Assembly: GCA_950295325.1 (NCBI GenBank)
Contig: OX485807.1
Location: 1,676,501-1,740,500, forward strand
Length of the DNA: 64,000 bases
Source: Polytrichum commune
Lineage: Eukaryota; Streptophyta; Polytrichopsida; Polytrichales; Polytrichaceae
Direction of reading: 5' to 3'
The translations under genes were made by a program, and so were the position numbers. The notes below the pieces were generated by a model that made no database searches, had not been told where the DNA came from, and worked only from the letters and a program-made list of their open reading frames with translations. Below are positions 36,210-49,112 of this stretch, in pieces; the first letter of the stretch is position 1, and every line of letters starts with the position of its first letter.

Positions 36210-36620
36210 ATCAAACCATCAAGCTTCATAATGATACAGAGGTGGACATATCCCTACAAGGAAAACTACATTTAACTTTGTACTTGAAGCAACCATTGAC
36301 ATCACCACAATGCAAGATCATTGTTGCTTACCGCACCTTGATTTATAGACTTGCCATTGAAATCGGACAGTGGTCAATTATTTTTATCTCTAAAGATATA
36401 TTAATAGATTATGTCATTTTTAATCTTATAATGTAGTTGAAAATGAGGCACATTTTGTGTTGGAGTGTCCCCTATATAACTCCTTTACATATAAGTTTCA
36501 ATAACTTTTGAGAAGGTAGTATTAGGGAGTCTCAAGTCTTTCTTTCAATTGGATCATCAAGTTGAAATTAGCCTCCACCTCACAGGCTATTGCACTACGC
36601 CACTCTAGAGAATTAGCTGG
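36210..36620 (+). pseudogene. non-LTR retrotransposon C-terminal remnant (copy 2)
   Basis: From 36433 one frame reads VVENEAHFVLECPLYNS, the Cys/His motif seen C-terminal to reverse transcriptase in plant LINE-like elements. Further on, in a shifted register, it reads ALRHSRELAG. Upstream, RLAIEIGQWSI-like sequence in the 36173-36436 frame belongs to the same protein. It is homologous to 22709-22990. Stops and shifts show it is dead. Confidence 0.6.
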
Positions 36621-37318
36621 TTGACATTGTCTTGATGTATTTTTAGTCCAATATGCCTTTGAGCCTTCTGTTCTCTTAAAAAAGTTTCATTTCATTTAAC
36701 TAGGAATTGCATAGTGTAGTGTACAATCTTAGTATATTAATGGCAGTGTGGAAGAAGAATCCGCACCCACCGGTGGATCTTCTTGGTAACTCGAAAGACA
36801 GCCATTTCTTTATAACCTTCACTATGATCTCTTTTTCTAGTTGAACCTCAAGCATCTTTAGGATTGAACACGTGAAGGGGCGTTGCCTGTGAAGGAGCTG
36901 GAGATTGAGCTCTTCACTGCAACGCTAGAACTTGTTGCATGTTATCAACATTCTCGGCATACAGAATTTGAGCTACCCCCCTTCTAAGAGTCTGGTAGCG
37001 GTTGAGTAATTATAAACTCTCTTGGAACATGTAACATGGCCCGGGATAGAAACATCAATCTCGAAATTGATAATATCTGCTGAATATTGACTTCAAATGA
37101 TGTATTTCCTTTGCTTAAGATCTGAAAAGCAGCTCGCAAAAGATACTGCACTCTGTTTCTGGAACAAAATGAATTTCAGAGTCCTGACGCTAAACCTTTC
37201 TGCGGCTGGGCATCATTCATACTCTGCAGTTCCCTATTGTACATTAACGCAACACTCTTCGAGTTTGCACGTTGCAGTATAATTCGGCTCACAGACAAAA
37301 TGAATGACCTATGGCTAT
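36621..37318. other. 3' flank of the histidine kinase gene
   Basis: Includes the unannotated 3' untranslated region of the minus-strand kinase. No other gene was seen. Confidence 0.4.
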
Positions 37319-40300
37319 CTATTTGGCATGGTTTGGTGCATTCACCATCTCTTCTTTTATGAACCGCTCCAATAGGGAATGCAATTGCTTCTGATCGAGT
37401 GGCTGCACAACACAAGACCAAAGCAATAGTTAGGTTCATCGATTTGTTCTCCATGCCAAAACATTTATGACTTCATCAGAGAATTAGTGTGGCATTCAAT
37501 GCTACCTTGGTGATGTAGTCATCCATTCCTGAAGTGAAGCACATCTCGTGCGTTCCTTTCATGACATCTGCAGTTACAGCGACAATAGGAAGTCGATGAT
37601 GTGGGCACCATGGCTCATTTGCTTTCTGACACAAATCGCAAGTCTGCACCTCCCATTTCCGTATTTGGCGAGTTGCTTCCCACCCGTCCATCTGCACGTC
37701 GGCAACAGAGTGAGCACCAAACCCACCAATCTGGAGAAAATTCAGTTCGGAAAAAAATGGTTATCGGGAATGGCATCGAATGTTACTAAATTCATACCTC
37801 AGGCATCTGAATGTCCATGAGAATCAGATCGAACTTCTCGCCCTCTTTTTGGTTCTTCACAGCTGCCACCGCTTCACCACCACCATTCACACTCGAAACT
37901 GTTGCTCCGTACCGTGTCAACATTGAGGTTGCCACCCTTCGGTTGACCATATTGTCATCCACCTAAACATGGTACGAGAGACAGACATGTCAGTCATAAA
38001 ACTAGATTGAATTCATACCCACATCTCAAGAAAACCGAAGTCCCCAGAATTCGAGTACTACCACATACTTGGAAGCTCAAAGGTAATCTATCCAATCTTC
38101 CAGACCGTTTTCGAAGAAAGGAAAGTTGAAAGAATGCAAATGCGGTATGGTTAGGGTCAGAAAGAAATATAATTACCACAAGGAGCTTTCTGCCGCTCAA
38201 CATTTTGGAGTTGACATTGACTTTCTTCGTGGAAGCTTTTGCCGGCACGCCTATGGTCTCTAGCAACACGGCGGCAAGCGTGGAATACCGGAGCGGCTTA
38301 TGCACAATGTGAGAGATTCCAGCCTCCTTCAACTGCTTCTCATAAGTCGTAGAGAGGCTTAAAGCGAGTGCCAGGACAGGAAGAGCCTGTAAGGTTGAGA
38401 TCTTGCGAATTGTACGCGCCAACTCGAGAACTGACGCATGTGACAACCCTTTCAAGTCTACTACGACCGCCTGAATTGGGCTCCTACCATTTCTGCAAAA
38501 TATGTCCATACACAGAAAAAAATCATGGGCATGATGAAGAGAGAATGATTTCAAGTAAGATTTTTTACAAGCCAGTGTCGTTGAAGCTTACATCTGCAGA
38601 AGCTCCAAAGTGGACTGTATATCTTCCGAGTTCTCGATGTGGATGCCCAAACACCGCAGGTAGCTGGCTGTCACTTCCTGCAGCGGACATGTCAAATTCC
38701 TTTCAGACTTGCACTTTGTAATTGATTATTATAATGATCAATTATTATTAAAAGGAAGGTCAGAAAAACAATATCCTCTTCTCCAACTCCAAATTTTTGC
38801 GTACGACTTCGGTGCCAGAAGTTAAAAGCTGAGACTGCAAAGTACCTGTCGAACAAGATTGCTGTCGACAAGAACAACCTGCATGCCATTCAGCTTCTTG
38901 TCTTCAGGCTGCATTTCAATTTTCCCGCAACAAGCTAGATTGTTTTCTTGCGTTTGTTCAGGTACAGATACAGGTAATGTGAACTCAAACACACTTCCTG
39001 TTCCTGGTTTGCTCCTCACGGTAAGTTGTCCATTCATCAGCTTCACTAATTTCTGCAAAGTGGGTGTCATGGTACATCACCAGAAACTAATAAAAACTCA
39101 AGGTCTAATAATTGGTCACAGACAAACAATTCTTCAGAGAGGACTGAGAAATTTGACACCTACATTTCATCTTTAAGGTTTTGTATCACAACTTGATCCG
39201 TTGAACACAACACTTGGTATAAACGTTCAATTCCAGATAGGGAAACTTTTTACCTGACAAATGGACAAGCCAATGCCGGTGCCACCATACTCCCTTGAGG
39301 TGCTGCTGTCAGCTTGCGAAAAGGGTTGAAACAACCGATGCTGCTGGTGGAGTGGAATGCCTATACCTAAAGAAGCCAATAACGAAGTGCACATGTTTAG
39401 AAACGATCTGGCAAAGAGAAAACAATAAGCAAACTTAACTGTAGTATGTATGCAATCACCGGCTTGTGGCAGAAACCGTTACCTGTATCTTCAACAGAGA
39501 CTATGATTGTGAAGTTCTTTGGAGGTTTGCAATTCCTCCCCGAAATCGTCTTCAGTTTCCATTCCCTCCACGCATCAAGTGCTTCTCTAGTATTGTACTC
39601 ATCCCCAGGATGTATACTCAATCTTGGAGCCGTGTTGCCTCTTCTTAAGCTACCCTCATAATTCGCAGAAGCACTGCCCAATAAATTCAATGCTTGAACA
39701 GGGGATGCATTGGGTAGAACCTGAGATAACTGTATTTCTCCGGGACTCACCCCTTTGTGCTCCACAATGATAGGTATGTCTGGTCTATGCGCAAGGTAGG
39801 GGTCCATGACTCGCACACACACAAGAATGTTGCCCTCCTTTGTGAACTGCGAAGCATCGGCCATGGAAATTTTAGTAAAAACTTCAAAACCCGGATTTGA
39901 ATTCACGTGGAATATCATGATTTTGTGCCAAACCTTAGAGTCCCTATGCAGAGTTGACATGATGCGAGGGCTGTAACAACAGGAAGAGCATGGAGGAAAC
40001 AAGCTAGGTAGTATACCTTCATCGCATTGCCAACCAGATTGACAAGAATCTGCACACAATACAGGTAAAATTGTGAGGCTTACCCCAAAACTCCAGTACC
40101 TCAAAATCCCCTGTTGGTGCTCTCAAAATGATGACTAATGAAGGACTGCAAATACTGGCTGAACTATGTGACGGTAACCTCTAAAGATGAACCATTACCT
40201 GGCGAAATCTTCCAGGGTCTCCAACTACACAGATTGGTACTGTTTCATGCACAAGCATAGAAACCTCAAGATTATTCTGTTGTACTTTCTCATCGAAGAG

Positions 40301-43300
40301 AGAGAACACACTGTCAACCTCCTTGCGGATGTTGTAAGAAACAGATTCGATCTCCATTTTGCCTGCCTCGATTTTGGATAAGTCCAGCACATCATTGATG
40401 AGGGCACTGCCATTTTACATCACACATGATTTAATCAAAATGTCTAGCCATACACAATGGCAAGTGTTTGAGAGTGGCACAAAATCAAAAGAAGCTTAAG
40501 AACCGCGAGTGCGTGCCAAGAACTCTGTTCTATAAAACATAAACAAACCGGTAAGTTGGAAAATTTACATGAGTGCATTTCCACTTGCTTGAGCGACTTT
40601 TACATAATCAAGCTGCTGAGGTGTCAAATCAGTCCCCAAAAGCAGATTGGTCATTCCTGCATATACATATGAGGCAGACAACGTATCAGACCTGCCAACT
40701 CCACTCAAGCTGCAGTGACGGGCTAATCCTTTACAAGCTACATGTGATTTGCAAATTTCGACCTGAATTCTGATGCTTACAGGAGGTAGGCAAGTAGGTA
40801 ACAAGCCTATTACCCATGGAATGAGACTTGGAAGTCATTGACAAGCTTTGAAGGAGAAGGTGACTTCAAAATCTATCTAGCAACACTCTGTCTCGACCAA
40901 TGCCAGGGAAACGTCACATGGTTACCCTACCGCTGGTAAATCAAGCCCACAAGAGAGGGGTTTAATCCTCCAGAGCATGTTGAAAAAACTTACCAATCAC
41001 TCCGTTCATAGGCGTCCTGCACCACACAATCATCAACTCTTAGACACTCACATGAAGATCCGAAGAGCGAGGGCAGCATCGAAAACTCTGGATAAAAAAG
41101 TGACAGAAAGTCAAGAACAGTCCTGAAGCAAGCAATAGTTTTTGTTGCTCTGAAGAAGGTACCTTATTTCATGAGACACAGTTGCTAGAAAGTTTGATTT
41201 GGCCTTGTCAGCAGCTTCAGCTGCTAATTTAGCAGCCTTGAGATCTGTGTTCATCTTCTCCATGATAGCCACATCCTTCTCAATGGCCTGCATTCTCTTC
41301 AGCACGAGGCAGACGATGATAGAGCAGAACAGGACCACCATGGACATCAGGAGAGGCCATGCTACAATGGACCTTAGCACAACCAGCTTCAAGTTGTGTT
41401 TGGGCAAGCAACGAAGAACAAAATTTTGGGTGCCGTATTCCCAGGCCACCGAGCTTTTGCTGGATTCCAAAACCCTGTTGGCAGGATCAAATATGGCGAT
41501 GGTGCAAGGACCGCTGGTTTGATTGCAATTGTAGTACTCATTCAACCCTGCTGAGGAATCCACGACATAGACGGCCACCACATCCATGTCCACATCGTCT
41601 GTAAACCTGGACAACCCATGGAAAAGCTACCCTTAAATTGATGCACTAAACAACTCGGAGATGAGAGTAAGCAAAAGATATGACACATATCCTTGTAAGT
41701 ATCGATGTTCAAAGAACACTTCCAGATAAAAGTAACCAGTCAAACCATACAATAAAATCATGAGAGATAGTTAATCGAAAGCCTATTGAAGTTTCATACT
41801 CAAATGCACAGCAATCCAAAGAGTGCGATCGAAAACTACGATGAAAAATAAAACGTATCACACACGCGGCAATGGCCAAATGGTGCCAAGCTATTTGACC
41901 AGGGGACATCTACAAACAATCTGCATGGCCACTTTACGCTTGCTCAAACTATCGAGAGCTTGATGAGGATTGGTGAAGCTCTCAATGGTTTTGAGCCTTG
42001 GATGAGGGATTCTCACATCCAAGTTCAAGCTCCAGAAGATTGCAAATCTTCAAGCTCTCAACTCGAGCTTCAGTGCAAAGAGGGTCTTACAAGACAGCAA
42101 TTACAACCAAAGAGTTGCAAGAACAGCTGAAATGGCTATTGCTACCCTTGGAATTTGCTACAGATGCGCACCTCATAAGAACCCTACTAAAGATTTCGGT
42201 GACATTTAAGACTGTTGCCACATAACCCAGACATGCTTGTTTTAAATCTGCGGCGGTCGAGAATGAACTGGAATCCCGCTCGGGCCCATAATATGCAAGA
42301 TAAGCTCCCATCGTCCACGCATTGTTCGGCCTACGAGTGGCCGGTGACAGTGTGAACAATCCGGTGTCCCTCGCAGCATAGATGGCCGACTTGAGGATGG
42401 GATACGCAGCTGGGTCCAGAAGGACGTAGGACTTGTCATCTGTCTCGTAGATGATGGGGGAATATTCGGTGTCGTTGTCCCGCCGCACCGCTGCGCCGCT
42501 GCTGTTGAGGTAGAAGATGCTGCGGTTCCAACTTGCCTCGAATTTGGATCGGTTGACGTCCAAGACGCGTTCCATGTACACCAGCCTCCTCACGTTGGGC
42601 CGCAGGAAGAGCGTTTGCTTCGTGAACGAGAGCCACACATCCTCGTTAAGGTTGGGCACGCTGGCCACCAGGCCTATGATCACGAAGGAAGCGTTTAGGT
42701 TGTTCTCCACTTCGGCCCTCAGTATCTGTAGGTAATAACAGTAAATAACATCAATGCGTCAGGAGCGCTTGACATAAAACCTTATGTTCCGTAAAAACAC
42801 CGAATCACCATCAACACTAAGGAAGATGACAAAACTATTAACCTAAAATTCTACCGCCGATTGAGAGCACTCTGGAGAATAGTTACTTCGTTCATGAAGA
42901 GTTTTATGTATGTCGATGTATATATCCTTGTAAGTATCGATGCTCAACAATACTGACAGACACAGGTAACCAGTAAATCATAAAATAAAATCAGCACAGA
43001 TAGTTAGCTGATCTGAAGCTTTTAAAATAACGTCATGCTCACTACAACGCATCCCAAAGGAAACCGTCAGAATTTACAATAACAATGGAAACTAATCACA
43101 CATGCGGCAATGGCCATCCACAACAATCTATCTGCATGGAAGATACCACCGTCTTCCACAACATCCCCTTTGCCTTCATTAGATTAGTTCTTGACAGTGG
43201 ATCCTTGTCTTGACTCTTGAGTTTCTGCTGCACCTTTTTTTTTATGTACATATATATCTCCCAAATTATAGACTGCGAGAATTAGTCCAACAGACTGGTA

Positions 43301-44389
43301 AACCTGCCTTTCACCATACCCATTATTTCCCTGCTTGTTGGTTTCGAGGGTTTTGTGTGTGTTACAAGATGTTGCTAATTTGACGGCAATGCTGTGAACA
43401 GTGAAGAAAAGTTAAGAGCTGCGGTGGACTTCACCGACACCGCTTCCCAGCATCGTATTTTGAGAACTGAGCATGATTCCTTGTGACACTTAAGTCGTGC
43501 ATAATCCTAAGATTCTCTTACTCCAATTAACCTCGGCTACAAGATCCCAAAGACTGGAGCCCAGACTGCTGAACCTGCCTTTTACAAGTCCATTTGACTC
43601 ACGAGTTCCCTGCGTGGTGCTTTCAAGGGTTTTGTGTGTGTTTCAGGTTTTTCGTAATTTCACGGCTACTGAACAGAGAGCAACAGTGAAGAGCTGCGAT
43701 GGACTTCACTAATACATCTTCCCAACATCCTAACTAAAACGGAGCATCCTCATGACACTCATATCGTGCGAATCCTTGAATTCTCATACCCCGATTAACC
43801 CAGGCTACGAAGTTCTCGGCGTCCCGGAACAGGAGCTCAGACTGCTGAACCGGCCTTTCATCAAGTCCAATATTTGCTTGCTTGTTTGCTTTCGAGGGTT
43901 ATCTGTGTATTTCATGTTTTCCTTAACTCATGGCACTGATTTGAACAGTGAACAACAATACGGAGCTGCCGTGGACTTCACCGATACTACTTCCCAACCT
44001 CATCGTAATCTGCATATTGAGCATGGTTCCTCGTGACACTCAACTCATGCAATTCCTTATATCCTCGTAATCCGATTACATAACCTACGGTACACGGTTC
44101 TGGGCACCCCACAGACAGGAGGCTGCCCACCCACCTCTTTCCGATTCTCACACTTGAGGTTGAATTCCTGCTCCAGTGACTCCATGCCGCTCTTCCAGAG
44201 CACCGCCCCGATCCCACCAGCGAGTACCAGCCCCAGCACCACGCAGATGAGCCGTATAGGCCCACTTCGCAAGCAATTCGACTTCTTGTGCCAGGTGAGG
44301 AGCTGCCTCTGGTGCCAGTTCCAGCTCCCAGTGGACTCGCCATCCATTTGTTCAACTCGGGGTACACCTTCAGAGCATTTTCCAACCAT
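37319..44389 (-). CDS. CHASE-domain hybrid histidine kinase, cytokinin-receptor-like
   Basis: Assembled from GT-AG sites with every phase consistent. The exons are 44389-44135, 42725-42172, 41606-41163, 41016-40994, 40656-40569, 40406-40199, 40049-40017, 39846-39483, 39366-39254, 39052-38846, 38677-38592, 38492-38177, 37962-37798, 37691-37506 and 37402-37319, giving 1041 aa. Domains: TM1 about 45-65; extracytoplasmic CHASE about 95-300; TM2 about 347-372; HisKA with phospho-His415 in [15 protein letters not shown]; HATPase with N-box Asn528/Asn532, [14 protein letters not shown] and GGTGIGL; a degenerate receiver-like domain about 750-870; and a true receiver with Asp899/Asp900, phospho-acceptor Asp947, Thr992 and Lys1014. 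Plant CHASE kinases sense cytokinin at the ER or plasma membrane and feed His-Asp phosphorelay. Length and order match AHK2/3/4. The CHASE domain looks divergent, so cytokinin binding is inferred only. The start ATG at 44389 could be replaced by Met15. Confidence 0.9.
43265..44130. repeat. ~273-bp tandem triplication in kinase intron 1
   Basis: Three diverged direct copies lie inside the first intron. Anchors such as AACCTGCCTTT are at about 43301, 43572 and 43848, each followed by TTTTGTGTGTGTTTCA-like, GTGGACTTCACCGA-like and CATGACACTCA-like blocks. The start of a fourth copy is suggested close to the exon 1 donor (GGCACCCCACAGACAGGAG). Confidence 0.75.
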
Positions 44390-45700
44390 ATAAGCCCGAC
44401 CCTACCCTACCCTACCTCCACCATCGCTCCCCCAGAAGTGCTCAAGCCTTCAAAGGGCTCTCACTGCCTCACTCTTTGTCGAACCTCCTCAGTATGTCAC
44501 TTAACCCAAAGACCCAAAAAGTCAGCGAAGCTAAACACACTCACGGCTGCGACCGGTTCTGGTCACATAAACTCCCTGCCGCCGTTAAATTCTCCTTATA
44601 CATCCTGCGAATCCAGAAAACTCTTTATGAAATAGCTAGTCCAGTCCACCTTGACCTTCAAACTTCAACCAGTTGGTGATCCCATTGTCAACACCAGTCT
44701 ACCTTCATCCTTCCACTCTTCACCTCTCCTCCAGCCCTCGCGACCACCAAGCTCCACGATTCCCACAACCCATCGCCAACGCTCAGTACCTGATCACCAG
44801 CTCCTGCAACAAGCTCCAGAAGCTCCAGAAGCTGAGACTTCACAAATCATAACCCGTCACATTCCCATTCGCTCCCAGAAGCTTCGATTTGGGGAGAAAA
44901 AAACCTACCGCTGTCTCCACAAACATCCTGCGAAACTATGAACCTCTTCCCATTGCACTCCACTCCACCAAACACGTTAACCTCAACCTTCACCTGTGCC
45001 ACACCTCAACCTGAACCGTCAGAAATCCCAGTGCCACAAATGAGACGTTCAACCTCCCGCCTCCTCCAGCCCACACGACCACCACGCTCCAAGAGCTCCA
45101 CAAACTAAAGAATCGCAACAAACGTCCAGCAGCCGGCAATAGCTGAATCTTGAACACGTCAAATCCCGTCACATCCCGTCAGAGTCCGTCACTATTGCCG
45201 CTCCAGGAAAGCTCCGATTCGGCCAGCAACCGCCCCAGCTAATAGGCTACGATGGAAAGGTGAGAATTGGGTGGGGTAATAAGATGCAACAGTCTTGACT
45301 TTCACCACTCGACTCTGCTTCCTCTGCTCCACTTGCGCATCCACGTTCGGCCCGGAATGCGGATCCTTCTTGTCTCTCGTGATTGTCGCACACTCTGCAC
45401 CACGGTGGCCCATCGCCGCCGCCTGAAACGGCAGTTAAAATTGTCAAATGGCTCAAATCATCCACACCGACGGAATCTTACCGTCAACTCCCTGACGGGA
45501 TGAGACCTGCCACACTGCGAGGGACGCGATTGCGCCACTTGCCGCGATCTCAACTCTGCATGGCGAACCTTCCATGCTTCCAGTCCGACGAGAAGCGTTG
45601 ATCCATTCCGTCTTCCAATTCAGGGACGCTGCCGCGGGCGTCGCCGCGCGTCTGCGCTTCCGTGCTACGGGGCGCCCGTGATTAGGATGCTAGGCTATTA
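44390..45700 (-). promoter_or_regulatory. upstream region of the histidine kinase
   Basis: Relatively GC-rich sequence on the 5' side of the kinase, ending abruptly at about 45.7 kb where AT-rich repeat DNA starts. It probably contains the promoter and leader. The open frames here (60-115 codons) have no recognisable domain, and an extra upstream non-coding exon cannot be excluded. Confidence 0.4.
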
Positions 45701-47300
45701 CATTTGGTGTATGCCACACTAATCTGGGAGTAGGGGTTTCCTTTTTGCAATTTAGAGATGAGTCATGTGACATGTATATGTTTTACCATAAGTTAAATAG
45801 TGTGGATTGTATTATCAATGAGATGAGGGAAATTTGGTGTGTGAGATGTAAGGTGTTATGATTGATAGACTCTCTCAATTGTTATTTTGTTAAGGCGTAC
45901 CTCAAAGAGATGCGAGAAAGTGCTACTAGATTTTAAACCAAGAATTAATATCTGCACTATGTTATTATGTTTTAGCGTGGTTCACACTATTTAGCATTGA
46001 CCCATGTAAATGCATCAAAGGTGACATGGGAAACTCAATGCCAGATGGCAAGTTGTGAAGACAATTTTGATCCACATGGCGTATCATATTTGTTAGATTT
46101 GACATTAAATTATATATATGTATATATAATGTTGTGATATGCAAACATTAATTTTTCACATTAAAATTGAGGATGATAATTTATATAGAATTGCATTCTT
46201 TTAGTTTTACCCTACTTCACCTTCTATTATCATCTATATAACGTTATGCATATCAAATCCGGTGTTCATTTATTTAGGTTACATCATGAGTGGGTTTGAA
46301 ATTTAATTTAGCACTCAATAAAGAAATCTCAGCTTTTTGCAGTATTGATTCAATTATTAGACCATGTCCAAATAAATGATGTACACAATGAGGATGAAAA
46401 AAATGACCCATCACACATTTCGGAACTCCGAAATAACAAGGGCGCTTGCGTTGTGATGCATTCACCATTTTAAAACTCCAAATCACCAAGTTGTCAAAGG
46501 CGGCATGCTAAGTAGATAACCCATGACGTTGGAATGACCCATGACGTTTACTTCATATGCATGGGTACAACAGGCCGGACTAGACATGCCCAAACTACAT
46601 GGAAAAAGGATAACCCAAGATCCTCGCAGGTTTCATGGATGCTGATGTATTCGTCATTTTAAAATCCCAAAACAACAAGTTGTTGAAGGCGGTATCATGT
46701 TGAGCAAAATGATGCTAGGATGGCCCGGGACATTAATTCACATGCATGGGTGCAACATGCGCAGACTACAACATAATAAAAGAAGAGTTTACGTAATCTT
46801 AACATTCATTTAGTTTTTCGCGGGCTGCCCAAAAAGGTTCAAAAGAGACGACCTCAGCTGGGCCCACTAAATATATGCAGCATTTTTATGGGCATCCTTT
46901 TGTCCCATACAGAAAAGCCGGGTAGGCCGGGGGGAGGTTGATAAGAATGCAAAGTTGACTTCAAACCTTTGTTTTGCCTTGTGACTCTTGTGCCCCTAGC
47001 TAGTAACTTAATACTCTGAGAATGTTTATAAATAATGTTTTTAATAAATAAATGTTTTTAATTTTAATTTTAATTCTGATATATCATTTATTATTATTTT
47101 GATAAGGAACCAGAGGGTAGTGCTGGCACTTGAGCAGGCCATGTGGTCCTCACCTTTACATGCAAACTATTCAAGCAAGTGACTGCATGGACTCATGAGT
47201 ACAGGAGTGCCACCAACTCATCAAAACAAACGCAAATTGATTAATAGAAAACGCATTCATTAAGGGCTATTATGTGAAGGTAGACCGCTAGCTACCAATA
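45701..47300. other. gene-free stretch with a degenerate duplication
   Basis: No genes. Two diverged direct copies of a roughly 180-bp segment occur near 46460-46600 and 46650-46775, sharing CAAGTTGT-AAGGCGG and CATGCATGGGT-CAACA blocks. Confidence 0.45.
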
Positions 47301-47734
47301 GGGCATGGGATTTGTGGTGTCTACGTAAACTCATCCATTGTGTAGGTGAAAACACAACGAAGCCTATAAATGTTTACTTTTAGACCATTTGACTTTGGAA
47401 GTAGCATAGAGAACCAAAATTAATGTAGCGGAGTCTAGCTAGAATGTAGCGGCCTTCAACTTTATTGGGGAGTTGTTTTTTACTAGAGTCCCTTCATCCA
47501 CAGTGGATGATATAGCATTATTCCGTTGAGTGTGTACGCCGGTGGGGCCGGGAATGAGTGAGATTCTATTCAGAATTATACTATGTTTATTTTCCCAGGA
47601 GAGCATTGCATTGGCTCATTTAGGTTGAGAAATTCAAGTGAAGTAATGTATTGATATTACTAGAATGGAACGGCTGATAGCAGTTTAATAATGTTATGGA
47701 GTTTACATACCTTAGACACCACGAATCCCAAGCC
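47301..47734. mobile_element. TIR element, GGGATTTGTGG family (434 bp)
   Basis: The left end contains GGGATTTGTGGTGTCTACG followed by TAAACTCATCCATTG. The right end is a matching complement ending CACCACGAATCCCAAGCC. A TA flanks both ends, but two bases are weak evidence for a target duplication. Homologous to the shorter element at 57412-57661, including the block TTTCATCCACAATGGATGA (TTCATCCACAGTGGATGA here). Non-coding. Confidence 0.65.
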
Positions 47735-48239
47735 TAGCATTAGTATTTTATACCAAGAAGAGAGTGTTATTGTATAGGAGCGTACCTCTCCTCCATCCAA
47801 AATAAAAACTGAACCCCGTATAGGTTTGTTGCCAATTCAACTCAAATGATCTTAGGTAGACTATAGTTTGGGGTCTTTGAAGCTAATTCTGGTGTCAATT
47901 TGACTTTTAAAAATTAGCCTCTAGGGTGCATACTATTTCAAGTCTTTATAATAAAATAAAAATAAAAATAAAAATAACATCGGTGCTCTTTATTTGCACC
48001 GACGTGAATGGGAGCCCGGTCTTCCTTACCCTGATCATGTTTTACTAGGTGACAAGGTAGGTGTACTTTCTATGTTTCGGGAGGTGGGCTTGCTCTAAAT
48101 AATAGTTTCAAAGGGGGACTGTGATGTTTGTGAGTTTTTGATCAATTTGGTGTGCGTGTTTGGGTTCATGGGGGCAAGTCAATTGGGGCTTGGTTGTTCT
48201 CGGGCATCCTTTTATTTAGGACAAGGTATATGAGGTATT

Positions 48240-48618
48240 TTATGACAATTTGATGTACATGTTTCATGAGTTTTTTTTACTTCACAAGGGGGTATTTTGA
48301 GTATTTCTAGGGCTTCGAGTGATTGTTTGTGTACAACTCCTCGTACCCCTGCTATGATGGTTATAAGGACGTTAACATTCCATCCTGTGGTTTTTAACGT
48401 TTGAATGAGGGGGTCATATTTGTTATTTTTTCTCCTATGGCAGTATTTGGGAATCTATCGTGGCCATAGGTGAATTCTATGAATTGTATGGTGTTCGATG
48501 GGGTTGGGGGGACGGGTGTATGGCTATCTATAGAGGCCCTTAGTAGACAAAACATGTCAAGTCTCAGCCAAACCATGCATGTACATGTGTTGGGGAGGCA
48601 TGTGCATTTATTAACCAT
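48240..48618 (-). pseudogene. LINE C-terminal domain resembling PD-(D/E)XK nuclease
   Basis: The frame begins with a Cys cluster (KCTCLPNTCTC), then IQFIEFTYGHDRFPNTAIGE. After a one-base register change in an A-run it continues NNKYDPLIQTLKTTGWNVNV and IIAGVRGVVHKQSLEAL. The order E-x-T, Asp, Lys-x-x-Lys-Tyr-x-x-Leu, Gly-Trp, hydrophobic strand, Gly-x-Arg-Gly resembles the restriction-like endonuclease fold at the end of several LINE clades. The assignment is by pattern only. Confidence 0.5.
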
Positions 48619-49112
48619 TCAAGGATTGTGATGTCTTGGGGTTGGTTGTGTTGGTTGTTGGCATTTACTAGGGTATAGAACCTTGTGTGTTTGTTGGATT
48701 GGAGTGTGTGGGCTATTTAGTGTACTACTTTGTTGTGTTGGGCTATGTGAATGCCTTTTATGTGTGGGTGGGTGCAGGTGGCAAGTAGGTGTGGCCACGT
48801 GTCAATTTTATGGATTGGGCAAAGTGTGTAATTGGGGTTGGGATATGTTAGTGGCCTGAAGATGTTCTTTCGGTGGTTTCCCATGTATTGGACATATTGG
48901 AATTTGAAGGTTTGTGTAATTTGTGCATCAGATATGCTTGAGGCTTTCCAAAAAAATGGTTTGAGAGTTTTTGATTGATTTGCTCACTAGACACCCATCT
49001 ATTGACATACGCGAATTTGGAATTTGGAATTCGTAGTTCTTGTACGCGGTGTTATTTGTTTATGTATGTTTGGAGGTTGCGGATTTCTTTATGATGTTCG
49101 CTTGTTGGGATT

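Noticed and set aside
43987-44385. 132-codon minus frame at kinase exon 1
   Set aside because: A competing register of exon 1. The adjacent frame encodes the transmembrane segment and joins in phase to the CHASE exon.
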